NCBI GenBank assembly: GCA_019634245.1
Contig: JAHQVR010000129.1
Coordinates: forward strand, 1-18,475
Source: Gammaproteobacteria bacterium
Lineage (GTDB): Bacteria; Pseudomonadota; Gammaproteobacteria; Granulosicoccales; Granulosicoccaceae
Direction of reading: 5' to 3'
DNA length: 18,475 bases
Part shown: piece after piece, positions 1-8,308 of the stretch
How the letters are laid out: every line of letters begins with the position of its first letter
Position numbering within the stretch: the stretch's first letter is position 1
Position numbers and translations under genes: made by a program
The notes under the pieces: generated by a model
Databases searched by the model: none
What the model was told of the DNA's origin: nothing
Seen by the model: only the letters and a program-made list of their open reading frames with translations

Positions 1-826
1 TCATCGAGCCAGCCTTTTGCCAGGCACGCGCCAGTACATACAAAATTTCATCGCCGTCGACGATCTCACCACGGTGGTCCACCATAATTAATCTATCGCC
101 GTCTCCGTCCAGGGCGATACCAACATCGGCGCGTTCCAGAAGCACATGGGCACGCAAGTTATCGGGCGCCGTTGCGCCACACTCTTTATTAATGTTCAAC
201 CCGTTGGGTTCTGCACCGACTGAAACCACCGTGGCGCCAAGCTCAGAGAACACTCGATGCGCAATATCGTAGGCAGCGCCATTAGCGGAATCGACCACAA
301 TTTTCAAACTATTCAATCGTAAGCCTGACGGAAACGTACTCTTGCAAAATTCTATATATCGTCCAGCGGCGTCATCCACTCGGTCCGCTCGGCCCAGATC
401 GGCAGAATCAACCGTCGTCATCGGTTGGTCCATCATGCCTTCAATTTCTTCTTCGAGCTCATCGGGCAATTTTTTACCGTCGGTGGAAAAAAACTTCAAA
501 CCGTTGTCGTAGTAAGGATTGTGCGACGCACTAATGACAATACCCGCAGCGGCTCTAAAGGTACTGGTTAAATAGGCAATCGCTGGTGTCGGCATTGGCC
601 CAAGCATTCGGCTATTGATCCCCGCTGATGCGAGACCAGCCTCCAGCGCCGATTCAAACAAATAGCCAGAAATGCGTGTGTCCTTACCAATCAAAACTTC
701 ACGATTGCCTTTTGAGGCCAGCACCATGCCCGCAGCCCAGCCGAGCTTCAGAACAGTCTCCGCAGTCATGGGGGCATCACCCACACGACCACGAATACCA
801 TCGGTTCCAAAATATTTACGACCCAT
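1..826 (-). CDS. glmM: Phosphoglucosamine mutase GlmM, N-terminal part (cut by window edge)
   Basis: GlmM interconverts glucosamine-6-phosphate and glucosamine-1-phosphate in the cytoplasm, on the route to UDP-N-acetylglucosamine for peptidoglycan and lipopolysaccharide. The reading frame runs open from the ATG at 826 to the window edge, giving 275 codons of a family that is usually about 445 residues; the missing part would hold the end of domain 3 and domain 4. Seen directly: N-terminal [13 protein letters not shown], the phosphoserine loop ISASHNP with the catalytic Ser at residue 101, and the metal-binding loop DGDGDR at 240-245. It lies 44 bases downstream of folP on the same strand, as in many Gammaproteobacteria, so co-transcription is likely. 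A modest AAGAG ribosome-binding site precedes the ATG. The identification is very secure. Confidence 0.96.
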   Translation of the reverse strand, partial: MGRKYFGTDGIRGRVGDAPMTAETVLKLGWAAGMVLASKGNREVLIGKDTRISGYLFESALEAGLASAGINSRMLGPMPTPAIAYLTSTFRAAAGIVISASHNPYYDNGLKFFSTDGKKLPDELEEEIEGMMDQPMTTVDSADLGRADRVDDAAGRYIEFCKSTFPSGLRLNSLKIVVDSANGAAYDIAHRVFSELGATVVSVGAEPNGLNINKECGATAPDNLRAHVLLERADVGIALDGDGDRLIMVDHRGEIVDGDEILYVLARAWQKAGSM

Positions 827-870
827 AATTCGTTACTCTTGCTTTATCCGTTGACCAATACAACGTAGGT

Positions 871-1716
871 CTAATCACGACCCAATGTCGCTTGCAACAC
901 AGCGAGCGCCTGTACAGTAGATGCAACATCGTGCACTCGAACAATACTCGCACCGTGCTGCACGCACAACATAGCGGCAGCGGCACTGGCAACCGTACGG
1001 TCGTCAGTGTCTGATCCGAGCGCTTGTGCCAGCATGCGCTTTCTCGATAATCCGGTCAGCACGGGTGCAATCGCCCTCAACGTCCTGAGCCCGCGTAGGA
1101 GCTGCCAGTTGTGATTATAGTTTTTACCAAAGCCAAAACCGGGATCAATTAAAACTTGTGTAACATCCATACCTTCTGAGAGGCAATCGGCCAACCGCTG
1201 TGACAGAAAATCACCCACCTCTTCGACCACATTCTGGTAGTGCGGCTCATTCTGCATCGTGCCTGGCTCACCCAACATATGCATGAGACAGACGGGTAAT
1301 CTGGAGGCTGCCGCGGCTTTGAGTGCCCCCGGCTCGCGCAAGGCTCGGACATCATTTATAAAGGTTGCACCGGCTTGGGCAGCAGCACTGATCACAGAGG
1401 CCTTGCTGGTATCCACAGATATCACCGCATCGAACCGTGCCACCAGCGCCTCTATTACCGGTATCACTCGCTCCATCTCTTGAGCTTCGTTGACATCCTT
1501 TGCCCCCGGTCGAGTTGACTCACCACCGACATCAATGATGTGAGCCCCCTCTTTAAGCATTGATTCAGCGTGTTTTAAAGCCCTATCAAGATGTGCAAAT
1601 CGTCCACCATCAGAAAACGAATCTGGGGTGACATTTAGAATTCCCATCACTAATGGGTTAGCCAGCGACAGTCGATGCCGGCCACAGTTTAAAGTGATGG
1701 AAGAATGAAGAGTCAT
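871..1716 (-). CDS. folP: Dihydropteroate synthase
   Basis: FolP condenses 6-hydroxymethyl-dihydropterin pyrophosphate with p-aminobenzoate to give dihydropteroate in folate synthesis, and is the sulfonamide target. The 281-residue product is of normal length and is a complete TIM barrel. Visible signatures in order: MGILNVTPDSFSDGG near residue 24, IIDVGGESTRPG near 60, SVDTSK, FINDV, the MHMLGEPGTMQ loop, IDPGFGFGK, GLSRKRM and the C-terminal VRVHDV. I start it at the ATG at 1716; the frame extends upstream only to a TTG at 1725, which adds three residues and has no better ribosome-binding site. It sits between ftsH and glmM, with a terminator hairpin between it and ftsH, so it may depend on read-through or on a promoter of its own. 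Confidence 0.96.
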   Translation of the reverse strand: MTLHSSITLNCGRHRLSLANPLVMGILNVTPDSFSDGGRFAHLDRALKHAESMLKEGAHIIDVGGESTRPGAKDVNEAQEMERVIPVIEALVARFDAVISVDTSKASVISAAAQAGATFINDVRALREPGALKAAAASRLPVCLMHMLGEPGTMQNEPHYQNVVEEVGDFLSQRLADCLSEGMDVTQVLIDPGFGFGKNYNHNWQLLRGLRTLRAIAPVLTGLSRKRMLAQALGSDTDDRTVASAAAAMLCVQHGASIVRVHDVASTVQALAVLQATLGRD

Positions 1717-1811
1717 ACCAACCAATGATCAGAGCGCAGCCTGTCTCAGCACTGACGAACAACACACCCGAAGTGTAAACCAGAGCCTGAAAGGATGGAC
1801 CTTACAACGTC

Positions 1812-1838
1812 AAAAGGGCCGCTAAAAGCGGCCCTTTT
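1812..1838 (-). terminator. Rho-independent terminator behind ftsH
   Basis: A perfect 12-base-pair stem (AAAAGGGCCGCT paired with AGCGGCCCTTTT) closes on a 3-base loop and ends in four T residues on both strands. It lies 29 bases past the ftsH stop codon in the 150-base gap before folP. The symmetric A/T flanks make it potentially bidirectional, but no plus-strand gene ends nearby, so its role is probably to terminate or attenuate ftsH transcription. Confidence 0.85.
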
Positions 1839-1866
1839 GGGTAGTTTTATCGCGGCGACTAACCGT

Positions 1867-3831
1867 TTAGTGCAAACTCGGTGCTCCGTCATCGACAGGC
1901 CCGTCTTTGGATTCTTCATCGGAGGAGTCCGCATCATCTTCCGGCTTCGCCTTGGACTCGGTATCTACCGAAGGTGCTGAACCGCCAGAATCATCACCAC
2001 CCCAATCTGCAGGTGGGCCGGGCTCTTCACGATTCATTAGCCGATCGATTTGGCCCAAGTCGATAGTTTCGTATTTGATCAGTGCATCAGCCATGGCATG
2101 CATGATGTCCATGTTGTCTTTCAGGATCTGTTCGGCGCGTTCGTAGTTCTTATCAATAAAGTGCCTGATCTCTTCATCGATGGTAGACACGGTATTCGCC
2201 GACATGGGTTTTTGTTTACTCGTTGATTTCCCGAGAAAGACCTCACCCTCTTCCTTACTGTAAGCCAAAGGGCCGAGTTTGTCGGATAACCCCCACCGTG
2301 TGACCATATTACGAGCAATCTCGGTGGCCCGTTCGATATCACTCGACGCTCCGGTGGTCACGTTCTCCTCACCGAAAATCAACTCTTCTGCAATCCGGCC
2401 ACCGTATAGGGTGGAAATCTGACTCTCTAACGCCGTCTTGCTGCTGCTGTATCGGTCTTCTTCGGGCAAGAACATCGTGACGCCCAAGGCCCGTCCGCGC
2501 GGAATGATGCTGACTTTGTACACTGGATCGTGCTTGGGGACCAACCGGCCAACAATCGCATGACCTGCTTCATGGTAGGCCGTCAGCTTTTTCTCATCGT
2601 CGTTCATGACCATGGACTTGCGTTCAGAGCCCATCAAGATCTTGTCTTTAGCCCGCTCGAAATCGCCCATGTCCACCTGGCGTTCGTTCGATCGCGCAGC
2701 GAAAAGCGCTGCTTCGTTGACTAAGTTGGCGAGATCGGCGCCTGAAAAACCAGGTGTACCGCGCGCGATAAGATCAGGGCGCACGTCATCGGCGATTGGA
2801 ACCTTCGCCATATGAACGCGAAGGATTTGCTCTCGACCGCGAACATCGGGCAGTGGCACCACCACTTGACGATCAAAACGTCCCGGACGCAGCAGGGCTG
2901 GGTCAAGCACATCTGGGCGGTTGGTGGCAGCGATAACAATCACTCCCTCATTGCCTTCAAAGCCATCCATTTCAACCAGCAATTGATTCAAAGTCTGTTC
3001 ACGCTCATCGTGTCCACCGCCTAATCCCGCACCTCGGTGACGACCCACGGCATCAATTTCATCAATAAAGATGATGCACGGAGAGTGTTTTTTAGCCTGC
3101 TCGAACATGTCGCGCACACGGGATGCACCGACACCCACAAACATTTCAACAAAGTCTGAACCGGATATGGTGAAAAACGGCACCTTGGCTTCACCGGCAA
3201 TCGCTTTAGCCAGCAGAGTTTTACCAGTACCAGGCGAGCCAACCATCAACACGCCTCGAGGTATTTTGCCGCCGAGCTTTTGAAATTTACCCGGATCACG
3301 TAAGAATTCGACTAACTCAGAGACTTCCTCTTTAGCTTCTTCCACTCCAGCCACGTCGGCGAAGGTAACTTTGACTTGGTCTTCATTGAGTAAACGGGCT
3401 TTGCTCTTGCCAAACGACATGGCACCTCGGCCAGATCCACCGCCTTGCATCTGCCGCATAAAAAATATCCACAAACCCACCAGCAAGATAAATGGAAAGG
3501 AATTCAGAAAAATCGTCAATAAGATGCTGGGTGACTCTGGCGGTTCCCGATGAAATTCTATGCCAGCGCGATTCAGCTCACCGATCAGCGAGCTATTGTC
3601 CGTTTCCGGGCTGTAGGTGGTGAACTGCGAACCATTGACGCCTCGAGAACCAGTGATTTCAACCCCATCGAACTGGACATTGGCAACATCGCCGGCCTGA
3701 ACAGCATCCAGGAATTCTGAATAAGGGATGGTATTTGAGGGCTGCCGAGGCCCACCAAGGTTCTGGAACACCGTCATTAGAATCAATGCGATGACTACCC
3801 ACAACAAGACGTTTTTTACTAGGTCGTTCAA
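1867..3831 (-). CDS. ftsH: ATP-dependent zinc metalloprotease FtsH
   Basis: FtsH is the inner-membrane AAA+ protease that extracts and degrades damaged membrane proteins and short-lived regulators such as LpxC and sigma-32. The 654-residue product has a first membrane helix at about 7-24, a periplasmic domain to about 100, and a second helix at about 103-125. The AAA module follows, with Walker A GSPGTGKT at 198-205, Walker B IIFIDE at 253-258 and the arginine-finger region around 315-318. The protease domain has HEAGH at 420-424 and the third zinc ligand Asp498. The C-terminal 50 residues are an acidic, Ser/Asp-rich tail, as is common. The start is TTG at 3831: a GAGG lies 7 bases upstream and the resulting N-terminus, [11 protein letters not shown], matches the family pattern. 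It is downstream of rlmE, as in Escherichia coli. Confidence 0.97.
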   Translation of the reverse strand: MNDLVKNVLLWVVIALILMTVFQNLGGPRQPSNTIPYSEFLDAVQAGDVANVQFDGVEITGSRGVNGSQFTTYSPETDNSSLIGELNRAGIEFHREPPESPSILLTIFLNSFPFILLVGLWIFFMRQMQGGGSGRGAMSFGKSKARLLNEDQVKVTFADVAGVEEAKEEVSELVEFLRDPGKFQKLGGKIPRGVLMVGSPGTGKTLLAKAIAGEAKVPFFTISGSDFVEMFVGVGASRVRDMFEQAKKHSPCIIFIDEIDAVGRHRGAGLGGGHDEREQTLNQLLVEMDGFEGNEGVIVIAATNRPDVLDPALLRPGRFDRQVVVPLPDVRGREQILRVHMAKVPIADDVRPDLIARGTPGFSGADLANLVNEAALFAARSNERQVDMGDFERAKDKILMGSERKSMVMNDDEKKLTAYHEAGHAIVGRLVPKHDPVYKVSIIPRGRALGVTMFLPEEDRYSSSKTALESQISTLYGGRIAEELIFGEENVTTGASSDIERATEIARNMVTRWGLSDKLGPLAYSKEEGEVFLGKSTSKQKPMSANTVSTIDEEIRHFIDKNYERAEQILKDNMDIMHAMADALIKYETIDLGQIDRLMNREEPGPPADWGGDDSGGSAPSVDTESKAKPEDDADSSDEESKDGPVDDGAPSLH

Positions 3832-3838
3832 GTAATTA

Positions 3839-3842
3839 CCTC
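3839..3842 (-). promoter_or_regulatory. Ribosome-binding site fixing the ftsH TTG start
   Basis: GAGG on the minus strand sits 7 bases before the TTG at 3831. No in-frame ATG or GTG exists near the family's conserved N-terminus, so this site decides the start. Confidence 0.7.
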
Positions 3843-3922
3843 ACGAAAGCCCCATGGTCGACGATCACACTCGCCGATGGCTCGAATCTTCAGCATTTAT
3901 CTAATGTGCAGACGCAAAGGGA

Positions 3923-4534
3923 TCATATCAAGTTCCTTGCCACTGCATATATTTCTCTACTTCTGGCCCTGGAGGCCTCAGGTTTGCGCACTTTGACACT
4001 CTTAAAGGCACTTTTGAGCTCTCGCATGAACGGGTCAAAACCTTCACCCTGAAACAACTTAACGACAAACACCCCATCGGTATTGAGTACTGTTTTAGCC
4101 ATATCCAGCGCTAGTTCCGCCAATCCCATGGCACGGGCCTGATCACTCACCGCCACCCCGGACAGATTAGGAGCCATATCCGACAACACCGCGTCAGCAC
4201 CCCCGCCCATGGCCATTTCAATTCTGTCGGCTACTTCATTGTCGGTGAAATCGCCCTGAATTATTGTGACGCCTGTGAAACCATCCATCTCTAAAATGTC
4301 TGATGCGACCACTTTTCCCGATTTTCCCACCTTTTCGGCCAGGTATTGCGTCCACCCACCGGGCGCGGCTCCGAGCTCCAGCACCGTGGCACCAGGCTTG
4401 ATCAGCCCATCCTTTTCATCCAGAGCCATTAACTTATAGACGGCTCTGGAACGATACCCTTCGGCAACCGCCTGTTTTACGTGCTTGTCAGAGACGTGCT
4501 CTCTCAGCCAACGATCGCTGCTCTTACTTTTCAA
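3923..4534 (-). CDS. rlmE: 23S rRNA 2'-O-ribose U2552 methyltransferase RlmE (FtsJ/RrmJ)
   Basis: RlmE methylates the 2'-OH of U2552 in the A-loop of 23S rRNA using S-adenosylmethionine, late in 50S subunit assembly. The product is about 203 residues (E. coli 209). Visible: the SAM-binding stretch VLELGAAPGGWTQY near 51-64, and the K-D-K-E catalytic tetrad of this family as Lys34, Asp119 (SDMAPN), Lys159 (VVKLFQGEGF) and Glu194 (SRARSREIY). There is no ATG at the N-terminus. I prefer the TTG at 4534, which has GGA 6 bases upstream and gives a family-like beginning before the conserved DRWLREH. A TTG at 4558 would add eight residues but lacks a spaced ribosome-binding site. It precedes ftsH by 91 bases and diverges from yhbY. 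Confidence 0.95.
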   Translation of the reverse strand: MKSKSSDRWLREHVSDKHVKQAVAEGYRSRAVYKLMALDEKDGLIKPGATVLELGAAPGGWTQYLAEKVGKSGKVVASDILEMDGFTGVTIIQGDFTDNEVADRIEMAMGGGADAVLSDMAPNLSGVAVSDQARAMGLAELALDMAKTVLNTDGVFVVKLFQGEGFDPFMRELKSAFKSVKVRKPEASRARSREIYAVARNLI

Positions 4535-4581
4535 TCTGTATCCATATTCCGTGGTCAACCATCGGTTACAATCCCACGACT

Positions 4582-4612
4582 AGCATAAGTGTAGTACGCA
4601 CAGCTCGGTCAA
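4582..4612 (-). promoter_or_regulatory. Candidate sigma-70 promoter for rlmE-ftsH
   Basis: On the minus strand, TTGACC at 4612-4607 and TATGCT at 4587-4582 are 19 bases apart, about 50 bases before the chosen rlmE start. The hexamers match well but the spacing is longer than ideal. This is the only promoter-like pair I found in the divergent rlmE/yhbY gap. Confidence 0.4.
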
Positions 4613-4642
4613 TTCGACCAGCGAACCACCGATTTAACCTTT

Positions 4643-4939
4643 GTGAACATGACTCCTGACAAACAACAAATGAAAAAACTTCGCGCAATGTGTCATGCGC
4701 TAAAACCGGTTGTGCGTATCGGTCAACACGGGTTCAGTCAGGCGGTCGAAAAGGAACTGAACATCGCGCTCGCCCACCACGAGCTAGTGAAAATTAAAAT
4801 TGCCAGTGAAGATCGCGCCTCTCGCGACTCCTTAGTTGAGGACATCACTACAAAAGCCGGGGCTGTGTTAGTACAAAAAATCGGCGGCACAGCCACACTG
4901 TTCAAGCGCAATACGTCCGATCCAGTGATTTCATTGTAG
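4643..4939 (+). CDS. yhbY: CRM-domain ribosome assembly RNA-binding protein YhbY
   Basis: YhbY is a small CRM-domain protein that associates with pre-50S ribosomal particles. The 98-residue product covers the whole family length. Its core LKPVVRIGQHGFS matches the family's LKPVV-x-G-x-xGL signature (the GxxG loop contacts RNA), and HHELVKIKI, then IGGTATLFKR near the C-terminus, are also typical. The GTG at 4643 gives MNMTPDKQQMKKL, which aligns with the E. coli N-terminus; an ATG two codons in (4649) is an equal alternative. No clear ribosome-binding site precedes either. It diverges from rlmE, a neighbourhood conserved in many Gammaproteobacteria, and ends 17 bases from the convergent histidine kinase gene. 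Confidence 0.95.
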   Translation: MNMTPDKQQMKKLRAMCHALKPVVRIGQHGFSQAVEKELNIALAHHELVKIKIASEDRASRDSLVEDITTKAGAVLVQKIGGTATLFKRNTSDPVISL

Positions 4940-4956
4940 TGCAATCCGTTCAAAGG

Positions 4957-6282
4957 TTAGCTGTGCGGTAAGTACACGCTTGCCTGCAATCCGCCCAGCC
5001 GTTGGCTGCTGGAGAATTCCAACGTCCCGTTGTAAGTATCTACAATGTCTTTAACAATGGATAATCCCAACCCATGACCCGCAACGGATTCGTCCAGACG
5101 GACACCTCGGCGCATCATCATGCGGCACTCTGCTGGCGTACAACCAGGCCCATCGTCTTCAATATCTAGATAGATACCATCGTTACTTCGAACACTGACC
5201 ATCACCACCGATTTGGCCCACTTCACTGCATTGTCCAATAGGTTGCCAATTAATTCGAGCATATCCTGGCGATCAAATTTAAGTTCAACGTGAGGACTAA
5301 TGTTGACTCGCACGTCAACGCCTTTTTCGCTATAGACCTGTTCGAGTAATCCACATAAAGAAGGTAGTTCCGCTTCGAGGTCAAACCGCTGACCAGCGGC
5401 ACTCCGCCCGGCTAACCGCGCCCGTTTAAGTTCACTCTCAATCAGCGTATGGATGCGTTCAGCGTTTTGCGCAACCATCGTTGTATCCGTTGCAGTACCA
5501 TCGGCTCGACTGTCACGCATCAGCAGGTTCAACGGCCCTTTTAACGCATGCGCAAGATTCCCCACGGCATTTCGAGACTGGCGCAACCGCTGTTCGAAAC
5601 GAACGAGGAGTCGGTTAAATTCCCGCACCAGTGGCAACACCTCAGTGGGTACGTCTTCGGTGACTGACACAGCCAATCCATGCTCAAGGCGTTTAATATC
5701 CTCACGTATCACTTCCAGCTTTTTAACCGAGCGCTTAACAATCATATGTTGCACAGACAGCAAGGCGGCCAACAGCAATCCAGCCATCAACGCAAAATAC
5801 CAACGAAAAACCGCTAACCGCGCCTTTATGGCGGAGAAATCTTCTGCGATGCCCAGTGTGAACTCCTGACCTTCGCGAGAGAAACCACCTAACCAAAGTA
5901 ACAGGGGTTCACCTGCAAGCCCTTCGGTTCGAATTCGGCGCTGTTCCCCTGCAGCCAGCTGATCAAACAGCTGTGGCTGTTCCCAGGCCGAACGCGACAG
6001 CAATTCGGTGCCATCTTTAAATCGAATCCAGAAGTATTTCCCCGATACAGGTTTGTCATAGTCCGGGGACAATCGATGGCTATTCACCTGAGCACTCGTG
6101 AGGTCCGATTCGCGCAATTGAAGCGCCGTATTCACGTTGAGCGCTTCATTTTCAAGACGCGAAAAGACAAAACTTTCAGTGAGCAGCTGACTGGCCAGTG
6201 ACACAGCCCACCAAAAAACCAACATGAATAGTAAGAGGCTGACCGTCAGGCCAAGCTGCAAACTGCGCTCAAGTGAGTTCAA
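4957..6282 (-). CDS. Membrane sensor histidine kinase (PhoQ-like architecture)
   Basis: This 441-residue kinase would sense a periplasmic signal and phosphorylate the response regulator encoded just upstream. It has a first membrane helix at about 11-34, a periplasmic sensor region of about 125 residues, and a second helix at about 160-180, followed by a HAMP-like linker. The dimerisation and phosphoacceptor box is GNLAHALKGPL with His245. The ATPase domain has an N box LIGNLLDNAVKWA (Asn347), a G1 box DIEDDGPG (374-380) and a G2 box GHGLGLSIV. The layout and H-box resemble the PhoQ group, but the sensor region has no acidic patch that I recognise, so the signal is unknown. The TTG start overlaps the regulator's TGA stop (TTGA), which implies translational coupling. 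Confidence 0.92.
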   Translation of the reverse strand: MNSLERSLQLGLTVSLLLFMLVFWWAVSLASQLLTESFVFSRLENEALNVNTALQLRESDLTSAQVNSHRLSPDYDKPVSGKYFWIRFKDGTELLSRSAWEQPQLFDQLAAGEQRRIRTEGLAGEPLLLWLGGFSREGQEFTLGIAEDFSAIKARLAVFRWYFALMAGLLLAALLSVQHMIVKRSVKKLEVIREDIKRLEHGLAVSVTEDVPTEVLPLVREFNRLLVRFEQRLRQSRNAVGNLAHALKGPLNLLMRDSRADGTATDTTMVAQNAERIHTLIESELKRARLAGRSAAGQRFDLEAELPSLCGLLEQVYSEKGVDVRVNISPHVELKFDRQDMLELIGNLLDNAVKWAKSVVMVSVRSNDGIYLDIEDDGPGCTPAECRMMMRRGVRLDESVAGHGLGLSIVKDIVDTYNGTLEFSSSQRLGGLQASVYLPHS

Positions 6283-6947
6283 GCGGCAGGATCGGTAAAG
6301 ACGTAGCCTTGGCCGCGTTTCGTCAAAATCATATGCGCACCAATTTTTTCTCTTAAGCGTCGAACATACACTTCGATCAAGTTACTGTCTCGATCTGAAT
6401 CTTGATCGTAGACGTGGTCTGACAGTTGAGATTTAGACAAAATCTTGCCGCTGTTGAGCATCATGTAGCGAAGCAGTCGGAATTCTGTACCGGTCAGTTC
6501 AAAGCTGCTTTGATCGGCCAGTTGCACTTGTTGAACGTCTTCGTCTAATTTCAAATTTTGGGTTTCTATGCAGTGCGACATTTTTCCATGCTGTCGGTAG
6601 ACCAGCGCGCGTATGCGGGCGATCAGCTCTTCCACATGAAAAGGCTTACCCAAGTAATCATCAGCGCCGAGCTTGAACCCATCGACCCGTTCGTACCAAG
6701 CATCTCTGGCTGTAAGCACGATGACCGGTGTTCGAATGCCTTTGTCGCGCCAGGCGGTCAATACTTCCGTACCAGACTTTTGGGGTAAACCCAGATCAAG
6801 CACGATCGCATCGTAGGGCTCGGTATCACCCAAATGCTCCCCATCGATGCCATTATCAGCGATGTCGACGGCAAATCCGGCGCGCACAAGGTCGCTGCGG
6901 GTGTACGCCGCTAGTTCGCTATCGTCCTCAATAAGTAGCAGACGCAC
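6279..6947 (-). CDS. OmpR/PhoP-family response regulator
   Basis: A 222-residue transcription factor with a CheY-like receiver and an OmpR-type winged helix. Receiver residues are all present: acidic pair Asp8/Asp9, phosphoacceptor Asp51 (VLDLGLP), Thr79 (VLTARD) and Lys101 (LGKPF). The C-terminal domain has the usual LTGTEFRLLRYMM helix, the recognition region DSNLIEVYVRRLREKIG, and the wing ending KRGQGYVF. I start it at the GTG at 6947 because AGGA lies 9 bases upstream and the protein then begins MRLLLIEDD, as normal for the family. The frame runs on to a TTG at 6980, but that would leave almost no leader from the TATAAT at 6997-7002. It is the first gene of a two-gene operon with the kinase. 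It resembles PhoP or QseB; the regulon cannot be deduced. Confidence 0.93.
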   Translation of the reverse strand: MRLLLIEDDSELAAYTRSDLVRAGFAVDIADNGIDGEHLGDTEPYDAIVLDLGLPQKSGTEVLTAWRDKGIRTPVIVLTARDAWYERVDGFKLGADDYLGKPFHVEELIARIRALVYRQHGKMSHCIETQNLKLDEDVQQVQLADQSSFELTGTEFRLLRYMMLNSGKILSKSQLSDHVYDQDSDRDSNLIEVYVRRLREKIGAHMILTKRGQGYVFTDPAA

Positions 6948-6956
6948 TGATTTGGG

Positions 6957-6960
6957 TCCT
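6957..6960 (-). promoter_or_regulatory. Ribosome-binding site supporting the GTG start of the response regulator
   Basis: AGGA on the minus strand lies 9 bases before the GTG at 6947. It favours this start over the upstream TTG at 6980, which would give an unusual N-terminal extension. Confidence 0.55.
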
Positions 6961-6996
6961 GTGTCGCGGAATCTGGCCAACGTCTTCGGAGCGCAA

Positions 6997-7002
6997 ATTA
7001 TA
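6997..7002 (-). promoter_or_regulatory. Candidate -10 element for the two-component operon
   Basis: A perfect TATAAT on the minus strand, 50 bases before the GTG start of the regulator. The best -35-like sequence, TTGTCA at 7030-7025, is 22 bases away, which is too far for a standard promoter. This would suit an activator-dependent promoter, possibly autoregulated, but that is inference. Confidence 0.4.
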
Positions 7003-7147
7003 CCTTGTGGTCAAACGACTACGCTGACAAAGCAGTAAAACACTATGGGCTGAAAACGTTATTTGCAGAAAAATTTGTCTATTAGGACTGGCAATTCTCC
7101 GGAGTTTTAGTAGGATAACCATATCGGCACTGCATTCAAGTTCCGAG

Positions 7148-7489
7148 ATGGCCAAGAATCTGAATTTTTATTTTGACAACGACGGCGTTCCGCGAGCCAG
7201 AGGTCCCTACTCTGAGAAAGTGCTCATGGCCTTTCTTGAGACGGATGTGCAAGGTAGCGACCACGTGCTACACGATCTCATGGACGATATAACGGCCATT
7301 GAGGAAGGAGCTGCTGTGGATCGTGAATTCATTGGAAATGCTCATAGCGTTACGATCCTGAGCGATGGGGTCACCATCGAATCAACCATCGATGGCGAAG
7401 ACGATGAGTACAAAACCGGGCTAAAACACTTTCGAGAAATTCTCGAAGACTGGGAGGCCTTCATCATGGACGACCAAAGCCTGGCTTGA
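7148..7489 (+). CDS. Small acidic conserved-looking protein of unknown function
   Basis: A 113-residue soluble protein without signal peptide or membrane segment. It is strongly acidic and opens with an alternating hydrophobic/aromatic strand (NLNFYFDNDGVPRARGPY). The C-terminal half has another strand-like stretch, SVTILSDGVTIES, then an amphipathic helix FREILEDWEAFI. The strand-then-helix ending with a conserved-looking Trp faintly recalls the UPF0231/YacL type of small acidic protein, but I cannot establish homology by eye. The ATG at 7148 has only a poor purine stretch before it. It is divergent from the two-component operon and is followed by a 259-base gap, so it is probably transcribed alone. 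The coding call rests on length, composition and the absence of any competing frame. Confidence 0.75.
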   Translation: MAKNLNFYFDNDGVPRARGPYSEKVLMAFLETDVQGSDHVLHDLMDDITAIEEGAAVDREFIGNAHSVTILSDGVTIESTIDGEDDEYKTGLKHFREILEDWEAFIMDDQSLA

Positions 7490-7667
7490 ATCGTTTTTGT
7501 ATTTCAAAGCCGTCAGCTCAACCGCTAGAAAGTCTCAGGCACACTATCTCCGTTTCGGCTTCTCTTGCACTATGTCACCGATCACAACTGGTCTGTTTAC
7601 CATCAGTTTGCCGAGTAACTGCGCATTTATGTGCCGAGCGATTTGCTTGTAAAACCCAGAACTTGCC

Positions 7668-7707
7668 ACCATTGTTTGCGTGTATCGCTCCCAAGGCTTC
7701 CAATGGT
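7668..7707. repeat. Short inverted repeat upstream of the DUF937 gene
   Basis: ACCATTG at 7668-7674 is matched by CAATGGT at 7701-7707, a perfect 7-base inverted repeat with a 26-base spacer, ending 41 bases before the start codon. It could be a split operator or chance; I saw no convincing promoter hexamers around it. Confidence 0.25.
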
Positions 7708-7748
7708 ACCCTTGGTGCCTCAGTCAATCCCAAAGAAACGAAAATCCC

Positions 7749-8291
7749 ATGAACATACTCGATTTGATCCTCGCTGACCAAAACCAGGGTGCTTTGAAAG
7801 AACTTTCCCAAAATTTTGATCTTAGTGAGCGCGAGACACGCACCGCGGTTGAAGAACTTATCCCCGCGCTGCGTCGTGGCATGGCCAACAACACTAGCAG
7901 TGCGCCAGGGCTGGACGACCTACTTGATGCACTGAAAACAGGTGAGCATGCTAAGTACATGGATCAACCTTCATCATTGGGTAAAACCTCAACGGTCAAA
8001 GATGGCAATGACATCCTCGGACATGTGTTCGGCTCAAAAGAAGTCAGCCGTGAAGTTGCCAATCGAGTCTCTAAGAAATCAGGCATCAGCAGCGCTATTT
8101 TGAAGAAGATGTTGCCTATCGTTGCCACTCTGGCGATGAGTGCGTTGAGTAAGAAGGTCATCGGTGGGCGTTCAGGGTCAGTCAACCGAAATCAATCCGG
8201 TGGACTGTTAACGTCACTGCTCGACAGCGACGGTGATGGTTCGATGTGGGACGACGTTTTGGGTATGGCTGCGAAAACGATGCTTCGTTAA
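7749..8291 (+). CDS. DUF937 / YidB-like protein
   Basis: A 180-residue soluble protein of the DUF937 (YidB-like) group, whose biochemical role is unknown. Seen: an N-terminal helical segment MNILDLILADQNQGALKELS with the family's pairing of QNQGALKELSQNF and LSERETRTAVEELIPAL, a GNDILGHVFG motif near 86-95, a helix ISSAILKKMLPIVATLAMSAL near 113-133, and the glycine/serine-rich end GGLLTSLLDSDGDGSMWDDVLGM that is characteristic of the family. I start it at the ATG at 7749 rather than at an upstream ATG (7680), because the extra 23 residues are rich in Trp/Cys/Gln and unlike the family. A purine-rich AAAGAAACG precedes it. It stands alone and converges, 17 bases apart, on the surface protein gene. 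Confidence 0.85.
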   Translation: MNILDLILADQNQGALKELSQNFDLSERETRTAVEELIPALRRGMANNTSSAPGLDDLLDALKTGEHAKYMDQPSSLGKTSTVKDGNDILGHVFGSKEVSREVANRVSKKSGISSAILKKMLPIVATLAMSALSKKVIGGRSGSVNRNQSGGLLTSLLDSDGDGSMWDDVLGMAAKTMLR

Positions 8292-8308
8292 ACCGCTACG
8301 AATTAGAG

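Noticed and set aside
5453..5869. 138-codon plus-strand frame opposite the histidine kinase
   Set aside because: The kinase frame has complete conserved boxes across this interval; the antisense product is Arg/Ser-rich with no recognisable domain.
7486..7752. 88-codon plus-strand frame between the acidic protein and the DUF937 gene
   Set aside because: It overlaps the preceding stop and runs just into the DUF937 start; its Cys/Ser/Pro-rich product has no domain and its start lacks a ribosome-binding site.
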